Notes: generated by a model not told the origin, from the sequence alone. Counted from the first letter of the stretch, positions 1-5,823 are shown. The stretch: DNA of 6,275 bases from Alphaproteobacteria bacterium (GCA_005884465.1 VAZH01000237.1:2009-8283); one strand, 5' to 3'. Numbers and translations: made by a program.

Positions 1-278
1 CGGAGCAGCATGCCAATTTCCATTACGTCCCGGCCGTCTCCGGCGAGGACATCGATTGGGCTGGAGAAGTAGGCTTTGTCCACGACGTGATCCACCGGAT
101 GCACGGCGGGCGGTTTGATGGCAACCAGGCCTATCTGTGCGGGCCGCCCGCGATGATCGACGCATGTGTCACGACATTGATGCGCGGTCGCTTGTTTGAG
201 CAGCATATCTTCACCGAGAAATTCCTGACGCCGGCGGATGCAGCGCAAGCCCGCTCCCCCCTGTTCAAGCGAGTCTGA
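1..278 (+). CDS. dmpP: Phenol hydroxylase reductase component, C-terminal part (5' end outside window)
   Basis: The frame is open from base 3 and ends at TGA 276-278, giving the last 91 residues. The segment carries the NAD-binding end of a ferredoxin-NAD(P) reductase: a YLCGPPAMI motif (the conserved CGPP nucleotide-binding turn), then a tail with EKFLTPADA and SPLFKRV, which I associate with the reductase (P5) of multicomponent phenol hydroxylases of the DmpP type. In that family an N-terminal plant-type 2Fe-2S domain and an FAD domain precede this part and pass electrons from NADH to the diiron hydroxylase; those domains would lie left of the window. The catechol dioxygenase starts 101 bases downstream, fitting the usual order of phenol hydroxylase followed by meta-cleavage genes. 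A toluene or alkene monooxygenase reductase is possible, but the catechol genes favour phenol. No lesion is visible in this part. Confidence 0.85.
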   Translation, partial: EQHANFHYVPAVSGEDIDWAGEVGFVHDVIHRMHGGRFDGNQAYLCGPPAMIDACVTTLMRGRLFEQHIFTEKFLTPADAAQARSPLFKRV

Positions 279-379
279 AGTGGCAAGTCCTGGATCCGTA
301 AACCTGAGCTGAATAGATCACATTTAAGAGACAAGGCGCGCCCACATTTCAATCTGACACAAATCAAGGGAGTTGAAGT

Positions 380-1371
380 ATGACCGATCAATCAAAGAAA
401 AAATCGGCTGAGCCGGTTTTCGATGTTGCGCAGCTTGCCGCGATAGAACTGTTCTCGCCGAAGATGGACGAGAGCATATCCTTCTTTACCAACTTGCTTG
501 GCATGAAAGAAGCTGGTCGAAGTGGGCGGTCCGTGTATTTACGCGGATATGAGGATCCCTACAGATACTCCTTGAAGATTACAGAGGAATGGGCACATGC
601 ACATTCCGTGCAAGCTCGGAACAGGCACTCCAGCGGCGCGCAACCGTGCTCAAGGACTCAGGTCTTGGGGTCGGATGGCGCGGCGGCGATCTCGGCAAAG
701 GTAATAGCTACCGATTTAAGTCGCCCGACGGCCACGACATGGAATTGGTTTGGGACGTTGAATATGCGCAAGTCGCGCCCGAAGACAAATCACCGTTGTT
801 GAATCGTCCATCTAAGCGGCCAGCGCAGGGAATTCCAGTTCGTCGCCTCGACCATGTCAATTTACTTTGCTCAAACGTTACAAAGAACAAGGATGCCTTC
901 CTTGATCTTCTGGGCTTCCGGTTAAGTGAACACATCGTGGCGGGCGATGGCTCCGAGATTGCGGCGTGGACGCGAGTTACCTCTCTTGCGCATGACGTCG
1001 CCTTCATGCTTGACGCGACAGGAAGCCGCGGTCGCCTGCATCACGTCTGCTATTGGTACGGTTATCCGCAACACCTTATGGACGTCGCGGATTTGTTCGC
1101 CGAAAATAACATCACGGTTGAGGCAGGTCCGGGAAAACACGGTATAAGCCAAGCGAATTTTCTCTACTGCATCGAGCCTGGCGGCAACCGCGTCGAGCTA
1201 TTCGGCGACGCCGGATATCTGATTTTTGATCCGGCATGGAAGCCGATCACGTGGACCGAAGCGGAGCTTGCGCGAGGCATTATCTGGATCGGCTCTTCGC
1301 TTCCCGCCGAATTCTTCAGATATGGCACTCCGATTGTTCATGAATCGGTCGGAAGCGTCGCCGCCGAATAG
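380..1371 (+). pseudogene. dmpB: Catechol 2,3-dioxygenase, frameshifted
   Basis: This is an extradiol ring-cleavage dioxygenase (two-domain vicinal oxygen chelate fold, Fe(II)) opening catechol to 2-hydroxymuconic semialdehyde. The ATG at 380 has a strong ribosome site, AAGGGAG at 366-372. The first frame runs from MTDQSKKK through FDVAQLAAIEL and SLKITE (to about 586), then becomes nonsense and stops at 800-802. The family sequence resumes one frame over from about 586 ([11 protein letters not shown]) and runs to TAG 1369-1371. In this second frame all iron ligands are visible: His at 853-855 (RRLDHVNLL), the HHV pair at 1039-1044 and Glu at 1195-1197 (GNRVELFG), plus KHGISQ and PVTW-like PITWTEAEL. 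Homologues carry about four more residues between TE and GM, so the simplest lesion is a 13-base deletion near 585-587. The catalytic C-terminal domain is intact, but no start codon with a usable ribosome site serves it alone. Full-length protein would be about 330 residues. Confidence 0.88.
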
Positions 1372-1751
1372 AATTGGACACGGATGCAATGCGCAAAACT
1401 GATAAGACACGACTGCACTCGTCAACGATTGGAAGGTTTTTGCTTAGATCGTCGCCTCGTCAATTGGGCGCTGGCGGCAACCCCTCCGCACGATCCCCTG
1501 CAGATCTCTGGCCAGTCCGCCAGCCTGCCTAAAATGCCTGCCCAACGGCGCGCGATCCCGGTGCCCGGTTCTTTGTCTCGGAATCGGGGACCGGCCGAGG
1601 TCTGCACAAGGTGTTTGAATCGACGGGCCACGAATGCAGGGTGCGAGACGAAGCCTGGTCGTGTTGGGAGACAGCCCAGCGCGGCGGAGCCGTTGGCACC
1701 TTCGCCAAATGACATCTCTCCACGATGTGACGCGATGCCGGACCTAAATTG
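1372..1751. other. Gene-free spacer between dioxygenase and hydratase
   Basis: About 380 bases separate two genes that are usually tightly packed or separated only by dmpC in related operons. Open frames exist on both strands (for example 1384-1752 on + and 1422-1715 on -), but none has a convincing ribosome site or a product I recognise. One short + frame, about 1533-1712, reads more like protein (RFFVSESGTGRGLHKVFES, ending VGTFAK) but has no ATG and no family I can name. It could be a relic of a lost gene. The stretch also holds a strong hairpin at 1558-1594. I see no remnant of the expected ferredoxin or semialdehyde dehydrogenase here. Confidence 0.5.
1558..1594. repeat. Imperfect inverted repeat (stem of 14, loop of 9)
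   Basis: The left arm CCGGTGCCCGGTTC (1558-1571) pairs with the right arm GAATCGGGGACCGG (1581-1594) around the loop TTTGTCTCG. Thirteen of fourteen positions pair, including one G-T wobble; the exception is a G-G mismatch. No T-run follows on either strand, so it is not a classical terminator. It could be a dispersed palindromic element, an attenuating mRNA structure or a processing site within the operon. Only one copy is present in the window. Confidence 0.55.
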
Positions 1752-2537
1752 ATGACAGAGTCGTTCGAAAAAACTGCGGAACGCCTGCGTGAGGCTTACT
1801 CCGCAACACCATTAGCGCCGTTGCGTGATGTGCTTGCCCCCGATGATGTGAATGGCGCCTACGCTGTCCAGACTATCAACACGCGTATATGGCTCCAGGG
1901 TGGACGGCGCATTATAGGCCGCAAGGTCGGTTTGACCGCAAAGGCCGTGCAGGCACAACTCGGCGTGGATCAGCCGGATTTCGGTATTCTGTTCGCTGAC
2001 ATGCAGGTCGCGGACGGTGGCCGCCTCGATCCGGCTCGCACGCTTCAGGCCAAGGCCGAAGCCGAAGTGGCCATCGTGCTGGCGCGGGACATTGATAACC
2101 CCTTTGCGTCCTTTCACGACGTCATGGCGGCGGCGGCCTACGCGCTTCCCGCCATCGAGATTGTCGACAGCCGCATCGCGGACTGGAAGATCAGCTTCGC
2201 CGATACAGTGGCGGACAATGCATCTTCGGCTTTTTTCGCCGTCGGCAGCGAGCCGCGCAGTCTTACGGGACTCGACCTGCGGACATGCGGGATGGTGATG
2301 GAAGCAGATGGCCGCATCGTCTCGATGGGTGTCGGCGCCGCGTGCCTGGGTCATCCGCTCAACGCGGCCGCCTGGCTTGCCCGCACGCTGGCTTTTCGCA
2401 GCGATCCGCTCCGCGCGGGCGACATCATCCTAACCGGCGCGCTCGGGCCTATGGTCGCTCTCAAATCCGGCATGAACGTCTGCGCCTCGATCGGTGGGCT
2501 GGGCTCGGTCGGGTTCGCCTTCGAAGCAGGAGATTGA
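1752..2537 (+). CDS. dmpE: 2-hydroxypenta-2,4-dienoate (2-oxopent-4-enoate) hydratase
   Basis: A 261-residue member of the MhpD/DmpE/XylJ hydratase family. It adds water to 2-hydroxypenta-2,4-dienoate to give 4-hydroxy-2-oxovalerate, a cytosolic step after semialdehyde hydrolysis. Visible motifs are GRKVGLT (57-62), QPDFG (74-78), the acidic metal site with Glu103 and Glu105, IEIVDSRIADWK with Glu136, DTVADNASS (151-159), GAACLGHP and a C-terminal GGLGSVGF. Length is normal (about 260). I chose ATG 1752; a TTG directly before it (1749) would add one residue. No strong ribosome site precedes it, which is odd after the 380-base spacer. The paralogous 4-oxalocrotonate decarboxylase (DmpH) is the main alternative, but overall pattern and position next to dmpF favour the hydratase. 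The stop lies two bases before the dmpF start, so the two were translationally linked. The gene looks intact. Confidence 0.92.
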   Translation: MTESFEKTAERLREAYSATPLAPLRDVLAPDDVNGAYAVQTINTRIWLQGGRRIIGRKVGLTAKAVQAQLGVDQPDFGILFADMQVADGGRLDPARTLQAKAEAEVAIVLARDIDNPFASFHDVMAAAAYALPAIEIVDSRIADWKISFADTVADNASSAFFAVGSEPRSLTGLDLRTCGMVMEADGRIVSMGVGAACLGHPLNAAAWLARTLAFRSDPLRAGDIILTGALGPMVALKSGMNVCASIGGLGSVGFAFEAGD

Positions 2538-2539
2538 CG

Positions 2540-2629
2540 TTGGACAAAATCAAGGTCGCCATTATTGGATCTGGCAACATCGGCACGGACCTCATGGATC
2601 AAGATCATGCGGCTTTCTAAGGTGCTCGA
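2540..2629 (+). pseudogene. dmpF: Acetaldehyde dehydrogenase (acylating), 5' remnant
   Basis: A TTG start at 2540, with AGGAG at 2528-2532 seven bases upstream, opens IKVAIIGSGNIGTDLM. This is the N-terminal Rossmann NAD-binding motif (GSGNIG, residues 10-15) of CoA-acylating acetaldehyde dehydrogenase, which makes acetyl-CoA from the acetaldehyde released by its partner aldolase. After Met19 one extra base (G at about 2597) shifts the frame. Dropping that base, the family sequence [11 protein letters not shown] continues to about 2630. As written, translation ends at TAA 2618-2620 after 26 codons. From about 2630 the sequence belongs to the aldolase gene, so about 280 of the usual ~310 codons are missing. 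The start and ribosome site have survived, so a 26-residue dead peptide would still be made. Confidence 0.88.
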
Positions 2630-2773
2630 GAGGCCGCGACCGAATACGGCCTGGACACGCGCGCGATCCTGGTCGAGCTCGGTCGGCGCAGGATGGTTGG
2701 CGGTCAGGAGGACATGATCGTCGATGTCGCGCCGGACATGGTTTGCTCACGCGAAGCGGTAGCGGCCCAATAG
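2630..2773 (+). pseudogene. dmpG: 4-hydroxy-2-oxovalerate aldolase, 3' remnant
   Basis: The frame reads [20 protein letters not shown], then [14 protein letters not shown], and stops at TAG 2771-2773. The [19 protein letters not shown] block is the characteristic C-terminus of 4-hydroxy-2-oxovalerate aldolase, the enzyme that splits its substrate to pyruvate and acetaldehyde and channels acetaldehyde to DmpF. Only about the last 47 of ~340 residues remain. The (beta/alpha)8 catalytic barrel with its metal-binding residues is gone, so no activity is possible. There is no start codon or ribosome site; the fragment is in the same frame as the dmpF TTG but lies beyond its TAA. The tail [10 protein letters not shown] is a little longer than I expect for the family, possibly drift. 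Confidence 0.87.
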
Positions 2774-2800
2774 CGCCGGAGAGTGGCGCCGGAGGAAAAG

Positions 2801-3631
2801 ATGAATGCACCCGTAAATAATCCCGAAATCGGCAGATCGATCGCCGCTGGACCCGTCATCACAAACTATCATGACCAAGGCAAAGGCAACCCGGTACTGA
2901 TGATCCATGGGTCCGGACCCGGCGTATCCGCATGGGCGAATTGGCGGCTGAACATCGGTCCGCTGGCCGAGCATTTTCGTATGCTGGCACCAGACATGGT
3001 CGGCTTCGGCTTCACCGAGCGTCCCGCGAACGCGTCCTATGGAAAGGACTTGTGGGTCCGGCATCTGGTCGACTTCATGGATGCGGTCGGCGTGAAGACG
3101 GCCGACATCATCGGGAACTCTTTCGGCGGCGGACTGGCGCTGGCCTTCGCCATCCGCTTCCCGGAGAGAGTACGGCGGATGGTGCTGATGGGCAGCGTCG
3201 GCGTCTCCTTTCCGATCACGGTCGGCCTAGACGCCGTCTGGGGCTATGAACCCTCGATCGACGCGATGCGCGGTCTGCTCGACGTCTTCGCCTACAATCG
3301 CACTCTGGTGAACGACGAACTGGCAGAGTTGCGTTATCGCGCCAGCATTCGCCCTGGCTTTCAAGAATCGTTCTCGGCGATGTTCCCAGCCCCGCGTCAG
3401 CAGGGCGTGGACGGGCTCGCGTCGAACGAGAGGACGATTGCTGCCCTCGAGCAGCCCACGCTGATCATTCACGGGCGCGAAGACCAAGTGATTCCACCAG
3501 CCACTAGCCAGCGACTGTTCGAACTCCTCCAGAACGCCGAACTTCACATGTTCGGTCGTTGCGGCCACTGGACTCAAATTGAGCATGCCCATCGCTTCAA
3601 TCGACTGGTCACGGACTTTCTTGCAACCTGA
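2801..3631 (+). CDS. dmpD: 2-hydroxymuconic semialdehyde hydrolase
   Basis: A 276-residue alpha/beta-hydrolase of the DmpD/XylF family. It cleaves the ring-opened semialdehyde to 2-hydroxypenta-2,4-dienoate and formate, feeding the hydratase encoded upstream. The catalytic triad is visible as Ser107 in GNSFGGG, Asp228 in GREDQVIP and His256 in GHWTQIE, at the positions expected for XylF. The oxyanion loop HGSGPGVSAWANW (36-48) and the stretches GVSFPITVGLDAVWGYEPS and ELAELRYRASIRPGF also match the family closely. I place the start at ATG 2801, with GGAGG at 2791-2795 five bases upstream and the family-typical MNAPVNNPEIG; a GTG at 2783 would add six residues without support. The gene begins 27 bases after the dmpG remnant and appears fully functional, in contrast to its neighbours. 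Length is close to the usual ~280. Confidence 0.95.
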   Translation: MNAPVNNPEIGRSIAAGPVITNYHDQGKGNPVLMIHGSGPGVSAWANWRLNIGPLAEHFRMLAPDMVGFGFTERPANASYGKDLWVRHLVDFMDAVGVKTADIIGNSFGGGLALAFAIRFPERVRRMVLMGSVGVSFPITVGLDAVWGYEPSIDAMRGLLDVFAYNRTLVNDELAELRYRASIRPGFQESFSAMFPAPRQQGVDGLASNERTIAALEQPTLIIHGREDQVIPPATSQRLFELLQNAELHMFGRCGHWTQIEHAHRFNRLVTDFLAT

Positions 3632-3711
3632 TCCGTCGATTATTCAGAGGGTGAACGATCCGCAAACTACCGGGCGAAAGCAAACCATCCTCCCAACCAT
3701 CTTAGAACCCC

Positions 3712-4011
3712 TTATAATTGGCCTAGTGCTACTTTTTGTCGGCGTTTGTGGAAGATCGCGGCTGTCAGTACAGAAAATCCGGCCAGCAACGCGGCAACGA
3801 TCCGTGTCTTGTAGCGGACGATGATCAGGAGACCCGCGCCGATCTCAAACAGGATGGCAGGCCACAACAATATCCCCGGCACGCCCATAGCTTCCATATA
3901 GCCGCGCATGGTGTCGGCAGCAGCGATCTTCGAAAGACCGGACAAGATGAAAATCATTGCCATCAGAACTCGGACCGCGGCGGAGCCGTAAGACTGCGCT
4001 TGCGAAGTCAT
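3712..4011 (-). CDS. DoxX-family membrane protein, probably C-terminally truncated
   Basis: A 99-residue protein starting at ATG (4011-4009), with AGGAG just upstream on the minus strand. Three hydrophobic helices are visible at about 13-30 (VRVLMAMIFILSGLSKI), 46-65 and 70-88. Features typical of DoxX proteins are the early FxLSGLxKI, the GY-MEAMGVP segment and the FEIGAGLLII helix. DoxX members usually have four helices and 130 or more residues; after AAIFH the family normally continues into an acidic loop and a fourth helix. Here the sequence turns to KRRQKVALGQL and stops at 3712-3714, 80 bases from the end of the convergent hydrolase gene. A small frameshift or a rearrangement breakpoint near 3745 would explain this. 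The exact role of DoxX proteins in such operons is unsettled; links to redox stress are proposed. The 80 bases between it and the hydrolase hold no clear terminator. Confidence 0.75.
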   Translation of the reverse strand: MTSQAQSYGSAAVRVLMAMIFILSGLSKIAAADTMRGYMEAMGVPGILLWPAILFEIGAGLLIIVRYKTRIVAALLAGFSVLTAAIFHKRRQKVALGQL

Positions 4012-4028
4012 CGAAAGTCTCCTGACAA

Positions 4029-4517
4029 TTAGCGTTGCGTGGGAGGATTGGTGGTAGAGAAGATGTAGCGGACGAAACGCCACTGGCCGTCGTCCTCGCG
4101 ATGAAGGACGAACAGTTCCTGATTTGCCTCGGGGATCGGTGCCTGGTCGCTTGCCAGTACTTTCACGGTGCCGGTCGAGCGGGTGCGGGCAAAAGCCCAG
4201 TCGCTCGAGAGCGGACGGACTTCGTCGATCTCGAAACGAATGTTGAGTTTGATCGTGTCGAAGACATGCCGATAGGCGCTCCGAACAGCATCGCGGCCCA
4301 CGACCGGAAGGCTGTGCTGCGGCATGAACACCGCGTTCTCGGCATAGAGCTCCATGACGCCGTCAATGTCGGCGGCGTTGAGCGTAAGCTCATAGCGTTG
4401 GAGCTGCTTTGCGATCGCGCCCGCGTCACTTGACGAAAGCGTCTGTGCCAGCGCCGTCAGCGGCAACGTCGCACTTAGCGCGATGATCGCCAGCGTGGTG
4501 CAAAGGATTTTGTACAT
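4029..4517 (-). CDS. Exported SnoaL-like (SgcJ/EcaC family, NTF2-fold) protein
   Basis: A 162-residue protein. The chosen ATG at 4517-4515 has GGGAGA a few bases upstream; the longer start at 4547 would put ten residues before a clean signal peptide. Residues 1-24 (MYKILCTTLAIIALSATLPL, then TALA) look like a Sec signal with cleavage before Gln25, so the mature protein is probably periplasmic. The remainder fits the SgcJ/EcaC or DUF4440 type of NTF2-like fold: a first helix with QLQRYELTLNAADIDGVMEL, YAENAVFMPQ, VVGRDAVRSAYRHVF, then strands ending in DDGQWRFVRYIFSTT. Family members include small-ligand binding proteins and a few enzymes; no substrate can be deduced. It precedes the DoxX gene by 17 bases and follows the broken MDR gene by 26, so the three form one leftward operon. 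The coding frame is intact. Confidence 0.85.
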   Translation of the reverse strand: MYKILCTTLAIIALSATLPLTALAQTLSSSDAGAIAKQLQRYELTLNAADIDGVMELYAENAVFMPQHSLPVVGRDAVRSAYRHVFDTIKLNIRFEIDEVRPLSSDWAFARTRSTGTVKVLASDQAPIPEANQELFVLHREDDGQWRFVRYIFSTTNPPTQR

Positions 4518-4543
4518 CGTGATCTCCCATTGTGCGGCGATGA

Positions 4544-4733
4544 TCAAAGTTTGACGACAAGCTTGCCGAGGGCCCGGTCGCTTTCCATGAGCCAGTGAGC
4601 CTGACGCACTTCATCGAAGTCGAAGGTCTTGGTGCGCAATGATCGGATACGACCGACCGTCAGCAACTTCCTGCGCAAGGTGTTTGAGTGGAGCGTGGAT
4701 GGTCTCAACGTCATTCGCGTTGAGCGCTTTTTC
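4544..4733 (-). pseudogene. Zinc-type alcohol dehydrogenase / quinone oxidoreductase (MDR), remnant
   Basis: Reading leftward, one frame gives ALNANDVETI, then APLKHLAQEVADGRSYPIIA (4733 to about 4632). A +1 step at about 4631 moves to KTFDFDEVRQAHWLMES, then GKLVVKL and a stop at 4546-4544. The block EVADGR-PIIA-KTFDFDEVRQAHWLMES-LGKLVVKL is the C-terminal signature of medium-chain dehydrogenase/reductase proteins of the NADPH:quinone oxidoreductase type. The family is 310-340 residues; only some 60 remain, with a one-base frameshift inside them and a TAG at 4736-4734 directly upstream. ALNANDVE resembles the N-terminal segment of MDR proteins, so both gene ends may survive around an internal deletion. 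The nucleotide-binding domain is absent and the gene is dead. It was the first gene of the leftward operon, divergent from the LysR gene. Confidence 0.7.
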
Positions 4734-4807
4734 CTAGGTAAGGACGGCTTCGATCGACACTGGGTTTCTCCAAGGTTGAATCAGCCGGCGCCGCCAGTGG
4801 ACGTACA

Positions 4808-4850
4808 TGAAAATAACCCGCTCATTTGTGGTAGGGAATATATAAATCTG
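4808..4850. promoter_or_regulatory. Divergent intergenic promoter region
   Basis: Between the remains of the MDR gene and the LysR gene lies a short AT-rich core (about 4836-4847, containing TATATAAA) in an otherwise GC-rich region. TATAAA at 4841-4846 is a reasonable -10 for the LysR gene and would start the transcript inside or at the edge of the following inverted repeat. TATATA is symmetrical and could also serve the leftward operon. I cannot pick a convincing -35 on either strand (TTGTGG at 4826-4831 is too close), which fits a promoter needing an activator. Confidence 0.4.
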
Positions 4851-4884
4851 GTATCACTCCTCTCATATTCGAGAGGAGTGATAC
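4851..4884. promoter_or_regulatory. Perfect inverted repeat covering the LysR ribosome site
   Basis: GTATCACTCCTCTC (4851-4864) and GAGAGGAGTGATAC (4871-4884) are exact reverse complements, 14 bases each, separated by ATATTC. The right arm ends directly before the ATG at 4885 and contains the Shine-Dalgarno AGGAG (4874-4878). In DNA it is a symmetric operator candidate for the LysR protein itself. In RNA it would form a long hairpin that buries the ribosome site. It is longer and more perfect than a usual LysR T-N11-A box. Confidence 0.75.
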
Positions 4885-5823
4885 ATGGACCTCAACGCGG
4901 TGCAGATGTTCGTCGGCGTGGTGCGGGCCGGCAGCCTATCGGCGGCGGCGCTCCGGATGGGCGTTCCGCTGCCGACGCTCAGCCGCCGCCTTCGTGACCT
5001 TGAGCGCGACCTGAAAATACAGTTGCTCGAACGCTCGGCGCGTGGCGCACGACTGAGCGATGCCGGAGCCCGACTCTATGAACATGCGGTCCGCGGCATC
5101 GACGCATTGGTCGAGGGCGAGGAAGCCGTAAAAAGCGACCAAGCCCGCCTCAGGGGCCGTCTGCGCCTATCGCTGCCAACTGCCTTCGAACCTTGGTGGA
5201 AATTGCTTGGCGCATTCCAGCGTCAATATCCAGACATTCAGTTGAGCGTGTATGCGACCGACCGTCGGGTCGATCTCATCGAGGACGGAATCGACGTTGC
5301 ATTGCGCGTTGGCGCCATTGTGCATGAAGCAATGGTCGCGCGGCGCCTGTTATCCTATCGACATGTGCTGGTGGCCAGCCCGGAGTTGCTGCGACGATTG
5401 GGCGTGCCCGCAACGCCAGACGCTTTGCACCGTTTTCCCTGTGCGGCGTGGTGCCGGGACGCGAACACGCAGGGTACATGGCGCCTCGGCGAACATGTTG
5501 TCGAGCCCAAGGCAGTGCTGACCACAAACGATTATCTGCACCTTCGCGATAGAGCGGTGGCCGGCGAGGTTGTGACCGAACTGCCTCCATTCCTGGGCGC
5601 GGAGTTTATACGAAGCGGTTTGCTATGTTGTCTGCTTACCGATCACCCCATGCCGGAACAGCAGATCAGTTTGATCTATCCGTCGCATCGCAATCCTTCC
5701 AGTATCGTTCGGGCCTACTTCGATTTCTGCCAGAAGCAGATGGCGCAATTCCTCAGACTTTCCGTTCAAACAGCTCGTGACGCGCACACGCTAAAAGTTC
5801 TTGATCCAAGGGAGAATGACTGA
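4885..5823 (+). CDS. LysR-type transcriptional regulator (CrgA-like)
   Basis: A 312-residue LysR-family protein. Residues 1-60 form the winged helix-turn-helix: LNAVQMFVGVVRAGSLSAAA, then MGVPLPTLSRRLRDLERDL and LLERSARGARLSDAG, with the recognition helix at about 29-40. The rest (about 90-295) is the periplasmic-binding-like effector domain: GRLRLSLPTAFE, the DIQLSVYATDRRVDLIEDGIDVALRVG stretch (split here for brevity at VDLIEDGIDVALRVG), RRLLSYRHVLVASPELL, and the ending YPSHRNPSSIVRAYFDFCQ typical of the CrgA/YafC-like subgroup. The start at 4885 is fixed by AGGAG six bases upstream and the family-typical first residues. It is transcribed away from the MDR-SnoaL-DoxX operon, so that operon is the most likely target, with autoregulation through the inverted repeat. 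The effector is unknown; an electrophile or quinone is plausible. It is probably not the regulator of the meta-cleavage genes. Confidence 0.92.
   Translation: MDLNAVQMFVGVVRAGSLSAAALRMGVPLPTLSRRLRDLERDLKIQLLERSARGARLSDAGARLYEHAVRGIDALVEGEEAVKSDQARLRGRLRLSLPTAFEPWWKLLGAFQRQYPDIQLSVYATDRRVDLIEDGIDVALRVGAIVHEAMVARRLLSYRHVLVASPELLRRLGVPATPDALHRFPCAAWCRDANTQGTWRLGEHVVEPKAVLTTNDYLHLRDRAVAGEVVTELPPFLGAEFIRSGLLCCLLTDHPMPEQQISLIYPSHRNPSSIVRAYFDFCQKQMAQFLRLSVQTARDAHTLKVLDPREND

Noticed and set aside
580..610. Programmed ribosomal frameshifting in the dioxygenase
   Set aside because: There is no slippery heptamer, and the missing four residues point to a deletion, not to a recoding site.
553..1371. Separately translated catalytic domain of the dioxygenase
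   Set aside because: The ATG at 589 has GAGG only one base upstream, too close to serve, and the N-terminal domain is normally required.
1558..1594. Rho-independent terminator
   Set aside because: The stem is strong but no T-run follows on either strand.
1812..2354. Minus-strand open frame of 180 codons
   Set aside because: It is the antisense shadow of the hydratase gene, with no ribosome site or recognisable product.
3736..4433. Two + strand open frames (3736-4032 and 4035-4433)
   Set aside because: They lie opposite the DoxX and SnoaL-like genes, which have signal peptide, helices and ribosome sites; the + frames have none of these.
4629..4997. Plus-strand open frame of 122 codons reaching into the LysR gene
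   Set aside because: It runs antisense to the MDR remnant, then out of frame through the regulator, with no ribosome site.
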